Source of the DNA: Lampris incognitus
Taxonomy: Eukaryota > Chordata > Actinopteri > Lampriformes > Lampridae
Direction: 5' to 3'
Assembly (NCBI RefSeq): GCF_029633865.1
Contig: NC_079214.1
Span: 17,090,753 to 17,154,752 of the forward strand
DNA: 64,000 nt
Shown piece after piece: positions 23,706 through 34,756 of this stretch (its first letter is position 1; every line of letters begins with the position of its first letter). The position numbers were made by a program, and so were the translations under genes. Under the pieces are notes generated by a model that saw only the letters and a list, made by a program, of their open reading frames with translations, was not told the DNA's origin and searched no databases.

Positions 23706-26700
23706 ATGGCTGATATCTCTCTCCCACCACCTGCCCCCTTCCTGGCATTACCTGGCAAGCCTCTGGTACCATGGACTCGCTGGCTACATAGTTTTGAAAA
23801 TTACATCATCGCCTCAGGGCTCGACGACGTGAGCCAGGCTAGGAAGACGGCTTTGTTGCTACACTGCTTGGGAGCAGAGGGTCATCGTGTGCTCGGGACT
23901 CTGGGGAACGTCACAAGCTTTGACGAAGCTGTGGGACTTATGAGCACCCGTTTCGCTGCTCCACAGAGTGCCCTCCTTCGGCGATTTATATTCCGTCAGC
24001 GACACCAACTGCCTGGTGAGTCTGTGCGGCAGTACGTAGCTAATTTGCGAGGGCTAGCTAGCTCATGCAAGTTTGGCGCGCTTCAGGACGAGATGGTTCG
24101 CGACCAGCTAATCGAACACACCAACAACGCAAAGGTGCGTGAGACTCTCCTGCTGGAAAAAGACGATCTGCTGCTGTCCAGAGCAATTACCATCGCACTA
24201 CAGGTTGAGGGAGCAGCCGAGTGTGCTGCTATGCTAAATACACAGCAAGTGGGCACCTCCAGTCAAGCTGCCAACGACTCCTCCCTCTACTCACGGCTGC
24301 CCCTCGGGACGCATCCCAGCCAGAGCGAGGCGGGCGCCGACTCCACTGGGGACGTCTTGCAACTGCAACGACGGCGTTCTCGGCCCCGCCCTCAACAGTC
24401 CTGTGGTAACTGTGGGTCTCGGTCTCATGTTTCAAGGGCTCAGAACTGCCCTGCCGGTGGCCAGACATGCCGTAGCTGCGGTAAGCACAATCACTTTGCC
24501 AACGTCTGTCGATCTTCCCCGGCTGGGTCAGAGGGCCACACCCCCCAGTCTTCAACCGCCGTCATTCACAAGGTGAGCTCTGGGCCAGTGTCATTCAAAT
24601 CATGCACAGTCAACATTAATGATGTGTGCATCCCCCTGCTGTTGGACACCGGTGCAGGTGTGTCTCTCCTGAATGTTGATACCTACAGTCAATTTTTCGG
24701 TTCACTGCCACTGTCCGCACCCTCAGCTGTCCTCTGTGGGTATGGTGACTCCAAAATCGATCTGGTTGGCTCTCTCCAAGTGACTGTCCGCTATGGAACC
24801 AAGCTGGTGCCCAATGCAGTTTTTCATGTGGCACGCCGTGGGGCCAACCTGATGGGCCTGGACCTGTTCTCCGCTCTGGGGTTCTCCCTCTTAGACACAA
24901 GGGGGGCAGCAATCCTGACTGTTGCCACACCTTGGCAGCAGAAGTGGCCATCGCTGTTTATGGGGCTGGGCTGCCTCTCCGCCTTCGCCCATCAACCTCT
25001 CCTCAACCCTGCTGTGAAATCTGTCATCCAACCACTGCGCCGCATCCCGTTGGCTCTCCGTGATGGGGTCTCCGCCGAGCTGCAACAACTGCTGCAAGCT
25101 GGCATCATTGAACCGGTGGACGCGTCACCTTGGGTCTCAAACCACGTGGTGGCTAAGAAGAAGTCGGGGGGCCTGCGTGTCTGCGTCGATCTACGTGCAG
25201 TAAATAAGGCAGTGGTCCCTGATAAGTATCCACTGCCCACCTCAGAAGAACTCACTGCTCAGTTCTGTGGCTCTGAGGTGTTCTCCAAGCTCGACCTCAG
25301 ACGGGTACTTACAGGTGCCCCTCCACCCCAGCAGCTGAAACCTCACAGCCTTTGTGACACATGCAGGAGTGTTTCGCTACACCAGGATGCCTTTCGGTCT
25401 CAGCTCCGCCCCTAGCTGCTTCCAGAAAATCATGGTCTCCGTGCTGGCTGGCATACTGGGCGTGGCCATTTATCTGGACGATATAGTGGTACACGGGCCC
25501 ACCAGTGAAATCCACGACAAGCGCCTCAACATGGTCTTCGCAGCCCTGTCCAAGCACAAGCTAACTCTCAATGCTGAGAAATGTGTCCTCTCTGTGCCAG
25601 CCATCGACTTCGTGGGGTTCCGGCTGTCAGCGAGCGGTGTAACTCCACTACAATCCAACTTGGACGCCATTCAGGCCATCCCTGAGCCCAGCTCGGCCGC
25701 CCAGGTCGCCTCCTTCCTGGGTATGACAAGTTACTACCTGAGGTTTCTTCCCCAGTACTCTGCGACCACAGCCCCCCTGCGCCAGCTGCTGCGTAAGGAC
25801 GAGCCATGGGTGTGGTCAAAGGCATGCAGTGACGCTGTGCGTGATCTCAAGACTCAACTGACTTCACCACCAGTGTTGGCTCACTTCGACATCTCCAGCT
25901 CCACCTTTGTGACCTGTGACGCATCAGCCACAGCGATAGGGGCTGTGCTGTCTCAAACCCAGAACGGTGTGGAGAAGCCCATGCCTTCGCCTCCCATGCC
26001 CTCAACCTGACCGAGCAGCGGTACTCCGTGGGTGAGCGTGAGGCGTTAGCCTGTATCTGGGCTTGTGAAAGGTGGCACCTCTACCTCTATGGCCGCTCCT
26101 TCACCCTCAGGACAGATCACCAGGCCCTGACAGCGCTGCTGTCCACATCTGGGACAGGCCACAAACCCCTGAGGCTGCACCGCTGGTCTGACCGCCTCCG
26201 GCAGTATAACTTCAGCCTGCAGTTCACCCCAGGCAGAGACAATGTTGTCGCCGACCTGCTCTCTCGCTCTGTCTCCACCCCAGCTCCACAGACGGACACT
26301 GACTGTGTGGAAAAGGACATTGTCCAAATGCTACACACACCCCTCCAGGCCACTGTCTCTCTGCAGGAGCTGAGGGCAGCCTCCGAACAGGACCCTGTCC
26401 TCTCCCAGCTCCGCACCTACATCCAGAACGGCTGGCCTCACAAGGTCCCAGAGGAGCTGGCTGCGTTCGCCCGAGTCAGACAGGAGCTCTCCTGCTGGAA
26501 CGACACCTGCGTGGCACGTGGGTTTTGCACAGTGGTCCCAGCTGCTCTCCGTGCACGTGTTTTGAATACGGCGCATGAAGGCCACCTGGGCATTGTGAAA
26601 CTGAAACAGCGCTGCCGAGACCTGGTGTGGTGGCCGGGGATAGACAGAGATATTGAGGCTCTGGTGAAGGACTGTTCTGCCTGCCTTGTGAGTGGCAAGA

Positions 26701-27740
26701 CTGGCCACCAGGCTCCCCCACCCCTGCAACCTCTCGCCTGGCCCTCTCAGCCCTGGGAACACCTGCAGTTGGACATTTGTGGTGAGATCCATGGAGTTCC
26801 CCACCACCAACGCTTCATGGTGGTCGCCTACGATCTACACTCAAAATGGCCTGAACTCACCACTTCCGGCACTGTGACCTCACAGATCATCATTGACTTC
26901 CTGGACTCTCTTTTCTCTCGCTGGGGCCTCCCAAAGACCATCACCACTGACAACGGCCCTCAGCTGGTCTCTGCTGAGTTCACTGCTTATCTCGAAAGCA
27001 AGGGCATCCGTCATATACGCACTGCGTACTACCACCCCCAGGCCAATGGCGGCGTTGAACGTTTTCACCAGTCACTGAAGAACGGCCTCAGAGCACACAT
27101 GGCCCAAGGGGGCTCTTTCACGCAGGCCATCCGTCACACTCTGCTGCACTATTGGGCCACACAGCACTCGACCACAGGCGTCTCCCCAGCCTCTCTCATG
27201 CTAGGCCGGGAACTGTGCATGCCCCTTGACAGGCTCCGCCCCTCCACACCTCAGGCACCTCCCTCTGGGGTCAGAGCCTCAGTCACTCGTCAGCAGACGC
27301 GGATGAAGCAACGGTTTGACCAGTCAAAACGAACCAGGGTGCCAGACATCAATGTGTCAGACTGGGTCAGGGTCCGCAGGCCCCACAGGGACAATAAAAT
27401 GGCTTCATACTGGTCCTCTCCTCTCCAAGTCACCCGTCAGCTGGGCCCAGCCACTTACCTCCTCAGCGATGGCACTCGGTGGCACTCCAGTCGTCTACGG
27501 AAGGTGTCAGCTCCGCCACACACAGCTGGTGACACAACCATAGCCATTCCCTCAGCATGGCGAGACGCCCCGGGGCTTCATGCAGCTCCTACACGGGCCC
27601 CGGACATTCCTGGGCCTCAGCTTCCCCTGCCTTCTCCCTCCCCACCTCGGCCTGCCCAGCCTCAGGCCGCCCCGCGACCTGTTCGCACACGTTTACGCCC
27701 TGGCCACCTAGAGGACTTTGTGTCAACCTTTCATGTTTGA
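23706..27740 (+). pseudogene. Ty3/gypsy gag-pol, broken
   Basis: A single gag-pol unit in the order gag, protease, RT, RNase H, integrase. Gag starts MADISLPPPAPF; two CCHC knuckles follow (CGNCGSRSH and canonical CRSCGKHNHFANVC). The protease motif is LLLDTGAGVSLL. The RT shows VDLRAVNK, MPFGLSSAPSCFQ and the YLDD active site. RNase H keeps LRTDHQAL and GRDNVVADLLSR. Integrase shows the HHCC-type finger and D residues in LDICGEI and TTDNGPQ, with E in GGVERFHQSL. Lesions: a frameshift near 25305 and a TGA near 25340 between the early RT and MPFG motifs, and a second frameshift near 25985-25990 before RNase H. The LTRs are young, so it died recently. Confidence 0.92.
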
Positions 27741-27764
27741 AATCCTGCCGGGGGGGGGGGGAAA

Positions 27765-27964
27765 TGTTATGTCTGCACACATCGACAGTGCTGCATTTGA
27801 TTTGGTGCTGTTCTATTGTGCTGGGATCGATTGGTGATGCCTGCGGGCTCTGGGTTGTTTGATCGGGTCCGCCTTTGATGCTGTGTCAGTCTAAATAAAG
27901 AATGCCACGGAGAGGTTGTGTCGAGCGACAGCACTGTGTCCTGAAGTGATTTAAAAATACAATA
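27765..27964 (+). repeat. 3' LTR
   Basis: An uninterrupted 200-bp LTR beginning TGTTATGTCTGCAC and ending AAAAATACAATA. It preserves the empty hAT target site GTCTAAATAAAG. It follows the G-rich polypurine tract and directly abuts a truncated Tc1 end. Confidence 0.93.
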
Positions 27965-28307
27965 GTGTGCCTTTCCAAATCATGTCCAATCCATTGAATT
28001 TACTACAGGTGGACTCCAATCAAGACGTAGAACATCTCAAGGCTGATCAGTGGAAACAGGATGAACCTGAGCTCAATTTTGAGTGTCATAGCAAAGGGTG
28101 TGAATACTTATGTACATGCAATATTCCAGTTTTTTATTTTTAATAAATTAGCAAAAATGTCTACAAAACCTTTTTCACTTTGTTATTATGGAGTATTGTG
28201 TGTAGATTGGTGAGAAAAAAGAGGAATTTAATCCATTTTGGAATAAGGCTGTAACATAATAAAACGTGGGGAAAGTGAAGGGGTGTGAATACTTTCCGGA
28301 TGCAGTG
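27965..28307 (-). mobile_element. Truncated Tc1 end
   Basis: 343 bp closely similar to the terminal 340 bp of the Tc1 element at 61307-62957: GTGTGCCTTTCCAAATCATG, then GGGTGTGAATACTTATGTAC, ending GTGAATACTTTCCGGATGCA with TA at 28308-28309. The transposase and the other end are missing; the cut coincides with the 3' LTR boundary. Confidence 0.9.
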
Positions 28308-28309
28308 TA

Positions 28310-29515
28310 CATCGCTTAGAGACTTGGGTTGGCATCAAGGGCTCAGCTCTTAGCTTATTACGCTCTTACCTCACCGACAGAACTTTTTCTGTTGGTCTGG
28401 GTAACTCTACTTCCTCGATGGCTCAGTTGAGTTGTGGTGTCCCTCAAGGCTCAGTTCTTGGCCCCCTTCTTTTTTCTATATACATGCTGCCCCCCGGTGA
28501 GGTCATTCAAAATCACGATCTGCTTTACCATTTGTATGCCTATGACACTCAGTTATACATGCCACTAAAACCCACAGATCCTAACGCCCTAGAAAATCTC
28601 ACAAGTTGCTTCTCTGACATTAAATCTTGGATGTCAGAACATTTTCTCAAATTTAATGATGATAAGTCTGCGGTCATTCTGTTTGGTCCCAAAAATTCCA
28701 TCAGCCATTTTGTAACTAATCTTGGTGGTCTGTCAGGAAGTCTTAAGAAGGCTGCTAGGAATCTTTGGGTAATATTCAATGCTAACCTTGGTTTTGATAA
28801 TCAAATCAAACATGTTGTTCAGTCACGCTTTCTCCAGCTCAAGCTAATCTCCGAAATTTGGGGCCTTTTTATCAGTTGCCGATCTGCAAAAAGTTGTTCA
28901 TGTTTTTATCTATTCTCTGCTTGACTATTATAATGCAATTTATTCTGGTATCAGCAAGGGCTCTCTCCACCATCTGCAGCTGGTACAAAATTTCACTGCT
29001 CGGCTCATTACCAGGACAAAGAGGCATGACCAAATCACTCATGTGCTTGCCTTCCTACACTGGCTCCCTGTTATATTTCGAATTGATTTTAAATTTTTTG
29101 CTCACTTTTAAGGCTTTAAATGGTCTTATTCCCACATACATTTCTGATTTACTGACCTGGTATACTCCCTCTCGACCATTATGATCCGCAGATGGAGCCC
29201 TGTTGGTTATTCCTAGGTCTTGATTTGTTACAAAGGGTGATAAGGCTTTTGCTGTTAGAGCCCCCACACTATGGAGCTCTCTTCCTGTCGAACTAAGGCA
29301 AACGAAGTCTCTAGCTTCTTTTAAATCTCGTCTTAAAAAGTTTCTTGTCATGAAAGCTTTTACAAATGTTTGATATTTGTTTTTGTTTATTTATACTGAT
29401 TTTATTTTTGCTCTTACTTATTTGGTCTTACTCTTTTTTTGCCTTGTCTGGTTTTATTTCTTTGTAAAGCACTTTGAAACATTGTTTTAGAAAAGTGCTA
29501 TATAAAGTTATTATT
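28310..29515 (+). pseudogene. L2-type LINE RT fragment
   Basis: The plus-strand frame reads SCGVPQGSVLGPLLFSIYM, then YHLYAYDTQLYMPLK, then LKFNDDKSAVILFG. The catalytic box is altered from the usual Y-A-D-D to Y-A-Y-D. The downstream region in other frames (LPVELRQTKSLASF, near 29280-29320) fits the post-RT domain. The 3' end is AAAGTGCTATATAAAGTTAT with TTA repeats. 5'-truncated at the Tc1 TA site. Not functional. Confidence 0.8.
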
Positions 29516-31440
29516 ATTGAGTTATTATCATTAAGACAACCACAGTAGAAGATAGGGTGATGAAAGCAGTTTAATTGCATTATCCATACAATCTCCAATC
29601 TGCGACTTATATTCAAGGAACAGAGGAGCAGAGCGATAACTTGTCATGCTGATAAACTGTCAGAGAAAAGTAATTCGTGTCTCTATTGTTCTTATAACTT
29701 GAAATACATTCAGCATTGATTTAAACCGAATGTGATCCCATAATCAATATATTAAAAGTTCACTTTTTTATTGAAAGCACTACATTACATACATATTCCC
29801 TTTATTTTGGAGAAGGGTGAGATTATACAATCTATTTAACCATGTTGTGAATTGCATCAAAACACATTTCTCCAACTTCTTGCAAGTTATATACAAAGCA
29901 TTGATTTAAAATGTAGAAACTACTGTTTCAACTCAGACAGGTATAAACGTAAATTCTGTAAGCAGAGGAGGTTCAAGTCATTTTCAACTAAACTTACTCA
30001 AAAAGTAAGATTTTTTTTTAATAAATCTTTTTCAGTTGGTTGAATTGAAAGCGAATTGAACGCAGCCCTTCTCAGAAGAGCAGTTCATTCATGCCCTTGT
30101 CTCCTCCATTTGCAGTAACACTGGAGTCAGAGATGCGGCAGCGTACACATGGGAGCAGTGGGATCTTTCATTAAGGACTTGAAAAGCAGAGTAACAATTG
30201 CTTTATTTCTTGAAATGCCAAGCACTGTATTACATACTATGTAATCATACTCCACCGTGTACTCCTTACACTTGTTCATTTTCGTTAAAAAGGACTTTTT
30301 TTAAAAAAATTTTTTTAGTTTGGGACTTGTTGGACGTGATTTTTGATACGTGTATTAGTCAACTAGCTAAACCGGAATGTGTAGACTTCACGTAAAGGTT
30401 CTGTATCCATATACAGTTGCTCTGTCATATTGTTACTTTTTACCTTTTGTAAACCACAGGATACATGTTGTGAAATTTGAGGAGTCCCACCATGTCCCAA
30501 ACTCCACGTTTTCAGCAGGTGTCTGACAGTGATCACAGTACAGCAGACCTTTGTTCATCCACACCAACAATATCCATTGTGAATACAGTTTGCTGACAAT
30601 ATTTATGAAAAATTCATGTTCTTTTTGTGATCACTTTTGTGATCCCTCTGCAAGCAAAAGCACAATGTAATATGCTGCTCGGATTGTCTTTGTTGCTTCA
30701 ATGATTTTTGGATTATCAAGACTCTCCTGTGCATCTTTCCAGACTTGCAGTTCTCAACATTGAGTACACGACCCTCTGGATGGTCCCCAAAAGATACAAG
30801 GGGGGAACATGTGGAAAATTCAGACAAAGGGATCCTAATTTTATATGTCTATATTACATAATCAATTGTCATCTTGGTGTGTCTGAAAGGCACGTGTGCA
30901 ACATGTTCCCAACCACATGTTGCTATGGGGGGTGAGGCTTTTAGGGATGGGTCAGTGGGGGGTTGGGTTTTAAAAGTGGTGCAGAGGGAGGGTCAAGGTC
31001 AAGGTCAAAAAATGGCTTAGAACTACCGATGGACATACAGAGGCACTATACTATTGCACTGATCTTACACTTTTAGAAAAGACTATTCCAAAACTTGTAT
31101 GGCAAAGACATATTTCAACTTTTACTGCAGTCAGTTCCAAAAGGAGGAAACTTTTTAAAGTGAAGAGGTAAACACAGGTAATTACCAATAAAGCTATTCA
31201 TTCACAAGAGTGTATGTCTTTGGCCTTGACTTGAGCCTTTTCTTTATGTTGACAAGTGTCTCACCATTGTTTAATGTTATTCTGCTCCTGAAGAGCTGCT
31301 GACAGAGAGAATCTGATTCACAATAATCGCATTTGGAATTTGAAAAAAATAATTCATCTCAACTTGTGATTGGCCAAGACAATCTTGTATCGGTTGTACT
31401 TTTCATTTAATGTTTGTCTTTGAATGGATACACAACAGAT
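29516..31440. other. Unassigned, between LINE and srgn
   Basis: No exon or element recognised. AT-rich, with a short GGTCAA tandem (GGTCAAGGTCAAGGTCAA) at about 30990-31008. Open frames here (for example 30603-30827 minus) have no recognisable domain. Confidence 0.5.
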
Positions 31441-31447
31441 ATCATCC

Positions 31448-31558
<111 letters not shown>

Positions 31559-31912
31559 TACAGCTGCAGCAGATTGTCCTCTCTTAAGTCCAGTGCTGGT
31601 GGTCTTGCTTCATCCCCTTGCATACCTACAAGGTAAATACAGTGAGGTTAGATTGTTTGGTGCAGAGAATTGGAAGCCCTCTTACAGGACTACTAAACAA
31701 GCAAGATTCAAGCAGCGTCATTACAATTAGAATTTTTTAGCATAAACAAATCTACGGGACCACTGTGTTGTATAATGGGTGAAATCATCAATGGGAATTA
31801 ATGTTTGCAGCTGATGGATTAATGGATTAAGTCTTTGTCAAGAATCTGTTCCCATCTAGAGGATACTATCAATATGAATGCAAAGAAGGTACCCCACAAT
31901 CATACTTTAATC

Positions 31913-34756
31913 TTAATTACCTTGGAGCAGCCCGATCATGTCATAATAGGTCAAAGCCGCCCCAGAGCCGGGCTCAGGTTCAACTGTAGCAAAAATCCGG
32001 TCATCCACGAATGAAGGTTCAACCGCAGAGCCCTCTAAGATACCAGAACCTTCTTCAAGATGAAACCAGCTTGTCTTTTCTTCCTTCCCTTCAATGGGCC
32101 TATCCTCCTCCTCCACAGGCGTCGCCTTTCTAGAATGGAAATCAAAAATTAGTTGAAAGCAATGGGTGGATGGATGAAGACATGTCTGAGAATGCTCTTC
32201 AAGAAACTTTAACAAATAACAGCTCTTTTTTTTTTTTACTTGACAGTGTCATGTTTAAACGTTGCCCTGGGGGCTTCATTTTCCTGTTTAAACACTCCTC
32301 TAAAAAGCATGCGTTATATGTATTTCAGTTAATGTATATATATTCCTAGAATGCATTGAAACTTGTAAATTCCTGTCTTCTTATCATTTTCTACATCACT
32401 TCAAATACACTTGGCCCTTTATTCACTTTTTTTCTACATATGTACGGAGATTCTTCTCAGTTAAAGTCAGTGAAGCTCTAACAAAGACTGCATACAGTCT
32501 GTATAAAAGAGACTTTTTATCACGTAATTTGGTATTTCTACTTCATTTTTCTGCTCTACTTATGGCTTATATGTGCTGCTTTGTATTGTATCTGCTGATC
32601 TATTGTTAGTATGCTGTATGTAAGCATCCCACCAAAATATAATTTTAACATAGAATAAATTCTAGAACGTGTGCCAGCTGTCTTAATGGTAAACAGAACA
32701 GATTATAGTTGCCAATTTGATTACCTGTATCCCCATTGCACATAACCTGATTGTGCTCAAGCCTGGGAACCAGACTAGTTTAGTGCAGTAACATTTTACA
32801 GATGTAGACGCAGAACAATAGACCAGAAGCAGCAGGCTATCAGCCGTCAGCCCAACTTCCTCTCAACAGTTCCTTTAGACTTCCTGTTCAAGGTTGGTAG
32901 TGAAGTGGGTGAGAGTGGGGTGCTTAGATTGTTGGACTCTCAAGTTAGTCTAATAACGCCCAAGGCCGACAATGACTTTGTTTTGTCCTCACCCTCTATC
33001 TCACCTTCTCTTCCTCTCTATTCCTCCATGTCCGTTCTGGACTCCGCCCTCCGTCCTCTCAAATTTAATCTATCTGTCTCTTCCTGTTAAGCACGCCTAC
33101 ATCCCTTCTCTCTGTCTCTCAGTGCCGACTTCTAACAAATCAATATGATCTCACTGATAAAGCGCGATCTAATTTTCACATTCTCCACATTTCTTTTTTG
33201 GATTACCAGTTTAAATGGCTCTCATGGCAAGAACCATAGCACTCTGGCTCATGGAAAGGACACTGAAATTTTGACAATACATGCGCATCAGCTTGAAAAT
33301 AGCGTGTCATCTCTATGTTTTTGGAAGGGCTTTCATCTGATAGCAGTAACATCTTTTGACAGGCGATGTTCAAGAGGAAACTGAGGGTTTAGCTAACAGA
33401 GTGTGATAGTACAGCTGACTTCCTTGGTAGTCCTACGTGCAAACATGCTGGTTACTAAATGCACATACAGGCCCCGAGTACTCACAACACACCAACACGC
33501 ACACACCAACACAAAAAACACACGCTGGTTTGACATACTTAAAAAGGGCAGTCGATACGCCACAGTTTTGTCTCGGCTTCAGTTCTCATTTAATTATTCC
33601 ATATGGGGGTAACAACTGCGAGTTTCAGCATAACCATGTTCGACAATCTCTTCCTACTTTCTCTTGGTGCAGAAGGTCCACCTTTCGATTTACTAATCCT
33701 AAATGCTGTGCATTTACATGAACAAAGGCTCACACAAAGGCAGAGTTTCAAGCTGAATTTGTTCTTTCTGGTGTCATCTGGAGTAGAAAACCATCCCAAA
33801 AGTAACATTTCCACCCCCTTGATTTGCGTATGAAAAGGTATTGATGGTGGAATTGCTTTGAGTCAATATTTAGCCCAATTTAATGACCTGTTTTACTACA
33901 CAGGATACAGTGGATGGAGGTAAGTAAATTGGAGAGAAATAAAAAAGACATACAGTAAAGTTGGTAGCTGGGATTTGAAACCTGTATCATCATGTCCACA
34001 CTATTTTTTCAAGTACACTTGGCCTAACATTTATCTAACTGTGACAGAAACGCATGTTGATCAGATGTAATGGCTCTTGTTTTGCATCTAAAAGTGAAGT
34101 TGCGCTTTATGTTACAAGTCTCTTCGGTTAAATTGCAAAACCACTTACTAAAGGCAACCATAGACCGCTGTGAAGAGGAAACATAGTTGAGTAAATCTGA
34201 AAAGACTAGCAATGTTTTTTTTTATTACATTTTGGTTCCATATCACCCACCACATTATTTTCATTAGTTTTACTCTCTTGTCAGTCCCCAATCAAACAAG
34301 TTTCATAGTTTGAATCTTTATTTTTCACTTATGTTTAATTTCTCTACCATGTTTCCTTTCAAATTAAATTGTATATTTTCTAATGAAAATAAATACCTCA
34401 GACACCATGTGGATGACATCAAGCTGAAGGGCTGAGAATATATGCGCATTCCCCAACCCCAGACAATTAAACATTAGCGAGAATGCCAAAACTGATCACA
34501 GATCAGCGTTTCTCTGCAGCTACAGTCCAAGTTCATGTTCTATATCCTATGGCAAACAAAACAAAGATCTGAGACAGACAGACAGAAACACACACACACA
34601 CAAAGTACACTTACAAGTACGGTGCGGCTGAGACAGGAAGTCTGGTTGGCAGGTCTGAAGTCACTTGCACCACCGGACTATGGTAAGTCTGACAGTTGGC
34701 ATCTGTATCATGGGGGTTACACTTCACAAACATATATCTAGCTGTGGTGGGTGCTC
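31913..34756 (-). CDS. srgn: Serglycin-like proteoglycan core, partial
   Basis: Serglycin is a secretory-granule proteoglycan of blood cells whose Ser-Gly sites carry glycosaminoglycan chains. Two exons are visible. Exon 2 is 34615-34756: acceptor TTTCTAG, donor GTAAGTG. It encodes ARYMFVKCNPHDTDANCQTY; the Cys-Asn-Pro and Ala-Asn-Cys spacing is identical to mammalian serglycin. Exon 3 is 31913-32129: acceptor ATTCTAG, TAA at 31913-31915. It encodes an acidic segment with two Ser-Gly sites in acidic context, HLEEGSGILEGSA and EPEPGSGAALTYY. Phases match (phase 1 in, phase 2 between). The signal-peptide exon was not found. Mammalian serglycin has a long Ser-Gly run that is missing here. Position and orientation next to vps26a match SRGN-VPS26A. 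A GT at the end of the last exon could also be a donor, but a stop follows at once. Confidence 0.72.
32130..34614 (-). other. srgn intron 2
   Basis: About 2.5 kb between the two visible exons. No transposon recognised. It contains an ACACCAAC-rich stretch at about 33482-33525. Open frames at 33403-33833 (plus) have no recognisable domain. Confidence 0.6.

Larger units (their letters stand above)
21097..27964 (+). mobile_element. Ty3/gypsy LTR retrotransposon with nested hAT
   Basis: Two LTRs of about 200 bp (5': 21097-21229 plus 23626-23693; 3': 27765-27964) frame a gag-pol unit. The 5' LTR is split by a hAT transposon. The LTRs differ at about three substitutions and one indel, so the copy is young. 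Downstream of the 5' LTR lies TTGGCGACGAGGATGG, a candidate primer-binding site overlapping the gag start. A G-rich tract ending GGGGAAA (27750-27764) precedes the 3' LTR as polypurine tract. No env frame is present, so this is a retrotransposon, not a provirus. No target duplication is visible. About 4.5 kb without the hAT insert. Confidence 0.93.

Noticed and set aside
24229-24555. Antisense open frames across gag-pol (also 26046-26810)
   Set aside because: Shadows of the GC-richer gag-pol coding strand; no independent evidence.
21097-27964. Endogenous retrovirus
   Set aside because: Ty3/gypsy domain order and no env frame between integrase and the 3' LTR.
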